Assembly (NCBI GenBank): GCA_016748015.1
Contig: JAAOMT010000269.1
Location: 187,013-251,012, forward strand
Direction: 5' to 3'
Origin: Geosiphon pyriformis
Lineage: Eukaryota; Glomeromycota; Glomeromycetes; Archaeosporales; Geosiphonaceae
Length of the DNA stretch: 64,000 nucleotides
Part shown: piece by piece, positions 59,618 to 64,000 of the stretch
Layout: each line of letters begins with the position of its first letter
Numbering within the stretch: position 1 is the first letter of the stretch
Notes under the pieces: generated by a model
The model's database searches: none
Told to the model about the DNA's origin: nothing
The model's input: the letters and a program-made list of their open reading frames with translations, nothing else
Translations under genes and position numbers: made by a program

Positions 59618-61573
59618 CTGATTTAATTTGGAAAATTGCTATGTACAACATTAGAGGAATGAATAATCCTATAAAACAGAGTGATATAGTTTGTTGGCAT
59701 AAGAAAATGAACAATTTGATTTCTATTGTTACCAAGACTAAATTGAGAGATAAGGTCCATTCATAGATCATAAACAGGTTTGATGGTGTCCATGTTTTCA
59801 CTTCTGAAGTGGATTCTGGTTATCTGGGTTTTGGCGTGGCTATTATTATGGACACTTCTCTAGCTCATTATGTATGCAAAGTTTCTGAGGTGCCTGGTCA
59901 GATCCTTTGTGTCAGACTGCTTTTTAAGAATAAGCTTTCTGTGTCAATTTTGAGGCTGTATGCTGATGCTTCCTCAATAGTTTGGTTCTTTCAGGCTGGT
60001 AACATTAATTTTTTTATCACAAAGGCTGTAAATGAGTCTTCTTTTGTTATTCTTGGTGGTGACTTTAACGAGAATGGCTCTCACAAGTGTGCCAGTTTCA
60101 AGAAATGCTTCGATTTGGATCTGGTCAACTCTTTGGCTAGAAGTGCATTTGCCAAGATACCTACATAATGCAATTTTTGTGGGATTGCTAAGACAATTGA
60201 TTATGTGTTTGTCTCCTTGAATTTGGTCAATGTGATGGTGAGTCATAATATTATTGATGTTGTAGACTATTTTAATACTGATTATGTGGCTGTTTCTGTC
60301 TTTGTGGGCCTGGGTAGTTTGTTGGATGTTCAGCTGTTGTTACTGCACAAGCAGGTAAACAAAGTTTGTTGGAAGTATGACATTAAAGGTGCTGATGAAA
60401 GAAAGTGATACAAATTTAGGAATGCCACAACTGCTAATGCTACTGTGTTTTCGAGTATATTCAAAGTGGCTAAGAGGTCTTCAAATTTGAATACAATGTG
60501 AAATATCATTCATGAAGTTATGAATTCTTCGGCTAATGAGACATTCAAGAGGAAATGGTTCAAAAGTTATAACAGTGTTTTTACCAAGGTGTTTTCTAAG
60601 TTTCATAAACTGGAGTTGCTGGTATTCAGATTGGTGAAAGCTTCTCATTTGGTTTCAAGTGATGATTTTGTTTTACTACTGGGTATATGGAACAGGTTGG
60701 ACTCTGGTAATACAGCTAAAGTGAAGTCTCTTTTTCTTTCAGGTTCTACTTTTAATGCTGTTTGTTCTGGGTTGGCAAGGGTATGGAAGTTTTACTGTTC
60801 TTCCAAGTTTCTGAAATTCAAGTGTGCTGAAGAATCTTGCATCAGAAAGGCCATTGCCAATAGAATAGAAAGTTTTGAATTGAATAAAGGTTGTACTATT
60901 AGAAATGTGCTGAAACGTCCTTTTTGTAAGGTGGTATTGAATCATTTAGTTGTAGATAATGAGTTGGTTTGGAGCCCAATTTGGTTAAATTTAAAGTAGA
61001 TGAGATTATGGAGAGTTGGACAAAGAAGTGCAGGATGGTGTTGGATATCTCTGATGATTGGACTTGTCAATATCAGTCTTTAGATTATGTTTTTAATGAT
61101 GCATTTTCTGGTGTAATGTGTTTAATTAGTTTTAATAAATTGTTTGCAGTAATCTCTAATCTGTCTAATAACAAAGCAGCTGGACTTTCTGGCATCTCTA
61201 ATGAATTGTGGAAACACTATGACAGTTTGGTCTTGGCTATGCTTTCTGTGCTCTTGAATCTGTGTCTAACTCATAAATTAGTACTTGGGTCTTGGAAAGA
61301 GGCTTGGGTTTCGATGATTCCTAAGCTGTATAAATGAGAAGGTGTTTTTACGAATACTTGTCCTATTGTGCTGATTGAGACCACTTACAAGATTCTTTCT
61401 AAGATTCTTTCAGACAGGATTTTTTCAGCTTGCAGTACTTATAATGTTTTACATGGGGACAATTTCTCTGTGTTAAAGAGTACAACTATACAGTTGCCTA
61501 TTTTTGCCATTGGTTTGATAATTGAGGATGCATTGGAAAAAAACCGTGAACTGTGACTGGTTTTACAAGACAT
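59616..61573 (+). pseudogene. LINE E/F ORF2, N-terminal part (APE endonuclease, RT start), broken
   Basis: Endonuclease motifs TKTKL, GDFNEN (Asp intact here), IDYVF and FNTDYVAVSV. The RT region has GLSGIS, the SMIPKLY block and LEKNREL. Stops at 59764 (TAG), 60167 (TAA), 60406, 60498, 61335 and 61554 (all TGA) lie mostly where other copies have Trp; one frame change near 60985. Interrupted by gypsy 2. Confidence 0.87.
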
Positions 61574-62644
61574 TGTTATGGATAAACTTGGTGGGTAATA
61601 GAACTAGTAATATTTGGTGCTCTTAATTATTAGGGATGCGTCTTCTACATAATTCTATTGGCTTAGTCTTGATTATTAGTCTTTGAAGGTCTATTCCTGG
61701 ATGTGAATTTACCTGTTGAGTTCTTTGGTTATAAGGCACAGAGTTTGTTTTTTGTCAATTGCAACGTTTTCTGTAAATATGAGCTTTCTTCTCCAAGCTA
61801 ATAAGCGCAGTTGTTAGGGTCTGGTGTTGTCTTTTTGCCCTTCTGGTAAGCTAACAAGATAATGTTAATATCCAAAACTTAGGGGGAGCTTCCCTTTTTT
61901 ACTAGGCTATTATGAAGTCTATTTCCAGACAGTTAATTTTACTATGTTGCTGCTCCACAAAAAAAATAAGAAAAAAAAAGAAAAAAAAAAAAAAGAAAAA
62001 AAAAAAAGATAAATTAGTATTGTCAATTGTCATGATCAAGAGCGATTGGTCCAAATCATTAATAGTTCAAGGTGATTATGCTAAGAGCATCTGTCTTAGA
62101 ATGAAGGTATGAGACAAAGGTTAATTTACGTAAATTCCATGAAGTTCAAGAACATAAATTCGTGATTCTGATTTCTTTAATAATTGGTTTATTTCAGAAG
62201 ATGAAATAGGGAAGATAATAAATGATGAAAGGGTATAGATATTTAATTCTTGTTTAGAGGTTCATATCTATCTGTCTGTCTTTTCTCATTTCTACAACTA
62301 CTTGCTTTTATACATTTTTTTGGTTTTACAGGATTGTTTTCAATTGTCTTGCTATTGCTAGCTATTGCTTTGTTATTTCTGTTATTACTTTGTTTTTCTA
62401 CATTATCACTAGTTATCCTATGTTATAACATATTATCTAACGTTATTACATGTTATTCTGTATTATCCTGCATTATAATATGTTATCCTATGTTATTGCA
62501 TGCTATTCTGTGTTATCCTGCATTATAACACATTATTCTACATTATAACATGTTATCCAATATTATTGCATATTATTCTGTGTTATGTTACATTTTGGTC
62601 ACATTTCTTCATAACTTTGGATCAGTTTTTCTACTCGGGTAACA
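61574..62644 (-). repeat. LTR of gypsy 2
   Basis: 1071 bp, TGTTA at 61574 and TAACA at 62640-62644. Internal landmarks in the same order as LTR 1 (ccttctggtaagcta, the accaggcta-like segment, poly-A tract, catgatcaagagc) show that the two families are related but clearly diverged. Confidence 0.8.
62380..62600. repeat. Minisatellite inside LTR 2
   Basis: Irregular units of about 18-20 bp built on ttatcctgcattataacatg variants, at the position where LTR 1 carries its ggaattcc array. Confidence 0.85.
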
Positions 62645-62662
62645 TTATCCCTTTCTTTTTAA
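62645..62662 (-). promoter_or_regulatory. Polypurine tract of gypsy 2
   Basis: In the element sense aaaaagaaagggataa directly precedes the TGTTA end of the LTR, the place and composition expected for the plus-strand primer. Confidence 0.75.
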
Positions 62663-62836
62663 AATTGAGCTCCTGCAAAACCGTATGTATCTTTTATTGT
62701 GGCTTCATTTGTGTAATATTCAATTGTTGCCTCAAGTATTGCCTTTTGTAGGTCTTTGTTCTATGTTGTTAACCATTATGGTTTTCATAGATCTGTTCAA
62801 TAGTACATTTGGGCAATATTAGAAGGCAGCATATAG

Positions 62837-63490
62837 TCAGTATGCTGCTTTGTAATGTAGGGTCAGGTTGTTTTTCCTTATGAATTTTTCTACTTGTTGT
62901 ATTGCTTCTTTGTTGAATGTTTTCTGGCTGAAGTCTTCATATGGTGTTTTTAAGTCAAGCTGTTCTCCAATTTTGTAGAACCAATAAGCTGGAGGAAGTT
63001 TTTCTTTCCATTTCTGGGTATTGTCAAGTGTCCACTCCCCTGTTTCAGGGAGTTCAGTCCCATGAGTTAAAGCTTGTTTTATTTTTTCAAGCTTGGAGAC
63101 CAAGTATCTTCTTTTGTAATCTTTTTTTCATTCTTTGCCTCCTTCTTCTCCACCTTCCATCCAAAGGCAATTTTTCCTTTAACATTGCCTTTTGGGTGGT
63201 AGGTAGGAGAGGGAACATTTAGTTTTAATTGAACTCTTGTCCTTCTCTCTCCTGCTCTTATCTTTGTACTGTATCTCTTTTTTATCAATTGTTATTTCTA
63301 TTTGAGATGTCAATTTTTGAATTGTTTCAAATAATTATTTAGATAATTTTAAAATTTGATCTGAAAAGTCTATGTTGAAATTTCTATTGTTTCTTACTAC
63401 TTTTCAGATGCTATATATATTTGAATTCCCCAATTTAATTTGCTGTCCATTGTCTATGTTTTGATGATGATGATTGGTTCTAGATTTCAT
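62837..63490 (-). pseudogene. Gypsy 2 accessory ORF downstream of integrase, broken
   Basis: Starts at ATG 63490 (MKSRTNHHHQN), 41 bp after the integrase stop. Frame changes near 63285 and 63110 and two or three stops break it. The parts are a helical N-terminal region (ETIQKLTSQIEITID), a basic central part (ERRTRVQLKLNVPSPTYHPKG) and a conserved-looking C-terminal block (WTLDNTQKWKEKLPPAYWFYKIGEQL..KTPYEDFS). No membrane segment, so not envelope-like. I do not recognise a family. Confidence 0.65.
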
Positions 63491-63531
63491 GGTATATCTT
63501 CTGGTCTGATTAATAAAATTTGTGTTCTTAG

Positions 63532-64000
63532 TTAAGGTACTAATGACAATGATTCCTGTTTTGCATGATAAATTTTTAACTGATTTCTATGTGCTACTTT
63601 CTTTAAAATCCTGTTTTCCAATCGTAATTTGTAAGTTCTATTTCTTAATGCTTCGTGTATGTGGAATGGACCATCTCACTTTGGGTCGAACTTTCCACTC
63701 CACTGTTTCTCAGCTTTTGTATGATGTAACAGTACTTGGTCTCCAATCTTGAATTCCATTGGTTGTTCTGGTAGGCATTTATCATGTCTTTCTTTTTGTC
63801 ATTCTTGAGCATTACTAATGTTATCAGCTGCTGTTCTTCAATTGTTTTCTAATGTTTCTATTAGCTGGTATGTTCTGTGGTACAAGGTAGCTTTAAAATT
63901 CTCTTTGGTAATTGTTTCTGTTAGATAAAACAATATTTTTTATTCAATAAGTAATGTAGCTTTCCTTCCATAGACTAGTTCAAATGGTGTGAAGTGTGTC
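63532..64000 (-). pseudogene. Gypsy 2 integrase C-terminal part, broken, cut by the window end
   Basis: Matches the element 1 integrase: FTPFELVYGRKA, QERHD-like block, FKIGDQVLLHHTKAEKQWSG, FDPK, then DGPFHIHEAL and LKIYHAKQ. Stops: TGA after FDPK and after the NAQE and LENN motifs, TAA in LLIE. The stop of the frame is TAA 63532-63534. Confidence 0.85.

Larger units (their letters stand above)
59141..61573 (+). mobile_element. LINE copy E/F, right part (ORF1 end and ORF2 to RT)
   Basis: Resumes after the TSD TCAT (59141-59144). It contains the ORF1 C-terminal part, the endonuclease and the first part of the RT. It is cut at 61573 by the LTR of gypsy 2, immediately after the codon for the catalytic Asp of RT motif A (LVLQD). 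The rest of the LINE is presumably beyond 64000. Confidence 0.88.
61574..64000 (-). mobile_element. Ty3/gypsy LTR retrotransposon 2 (3' part, runs off the window)
   Basis: LTR 61574-62644, polypurine tract next to it, an accessory ORF, then the integrase C-terminus homologous to element 1. Same orientation as element 1. The left flank ACAT (61570-61573) would be the TSD if it recurs beyond the window. Confidence 0.87.

Overview
The window is eukaryotic, extremely AT-rich and dominated by retrotransposons. GT-AG introns, long microsatellites, a secreted Asn/Gly-repeat protein, a pyruvate dehydrogenase fragment with a 69-nt intron, and Ty3/gypsy elements carrying dUTPase and Cys-rich modules all point to a filamentous fungus. 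My best guess is an arbuscular mycorrhizal fungus (Glomeromycotina, Rhizophagus- or Gigaspora-like). That placement rests on remembered family resemblance and was not checked by search.

Layout. 1-2670: a 129-bp-period tandem repeat, then AT-rich DNA. 2671-9480: a full-length but broken LINE (copy A). 9480-11040: AT-rich repeat remnants. 11039-14776 (-): a multi-exon gene for a predicted secreted-then-membrane protein, interrupted by microsatellites and by several frame breaks. 16878-19245: a 'half-LINE' with ORF1 and the shared LINE tail but no ORF2. 19609-26510: full-length LINE copy B. 26715-28012: two 5'-truncated LINE 3' ends. 28036-34815: very decayed LINE copy C. 35624-36485 (-): an intact two-exon conserved gene, the best host gene here. 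38960-41530: minus-strand LINE debris in AT-rich DNA. 41530-42097: a broken PDH E1-beta copy. 42999-43400 (-): a small secreted repeat protein. 44505-47070 (-): LINE fragments. 47547-61573: one LINE (copy E/F) split by a whole gypsy element (49156-59140, minus strand, TSD TCAT, containing a 775-N gap) and cut at its right end by a second gypsy element (61574 to beyond 64000).

How the parts work together. Each LINE has ORF1 (RRM-like segments plus a CCHC knuckle) and ORF2 (APE endonuclease, RT, RNase H, C-terminal zinc finger). The two ORFs overlap as ATGA, and every copy shares a ~130-bp 3' tail. Copies are stacked head to tail, each starting within a few hundred bases of an older tail. Nearly all inactivating changes I could trace are C:G to T:A: Trp TGG to TAG/TGA, Gln CAG/CAA to TAG/TAA, Arg CGA to TGA. 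The two LTRs of the gypsy element differ almost only by transitions. This looks like strong deamination-type (RIP-like or methylation-driven) decay. Three host-type loci remain between the elements: the two-exon gene, the secreted protein and the damaged multi-exon gene. All transposon ORFs seen here are broken. Exon borders, counts and comparisons were made by eye.
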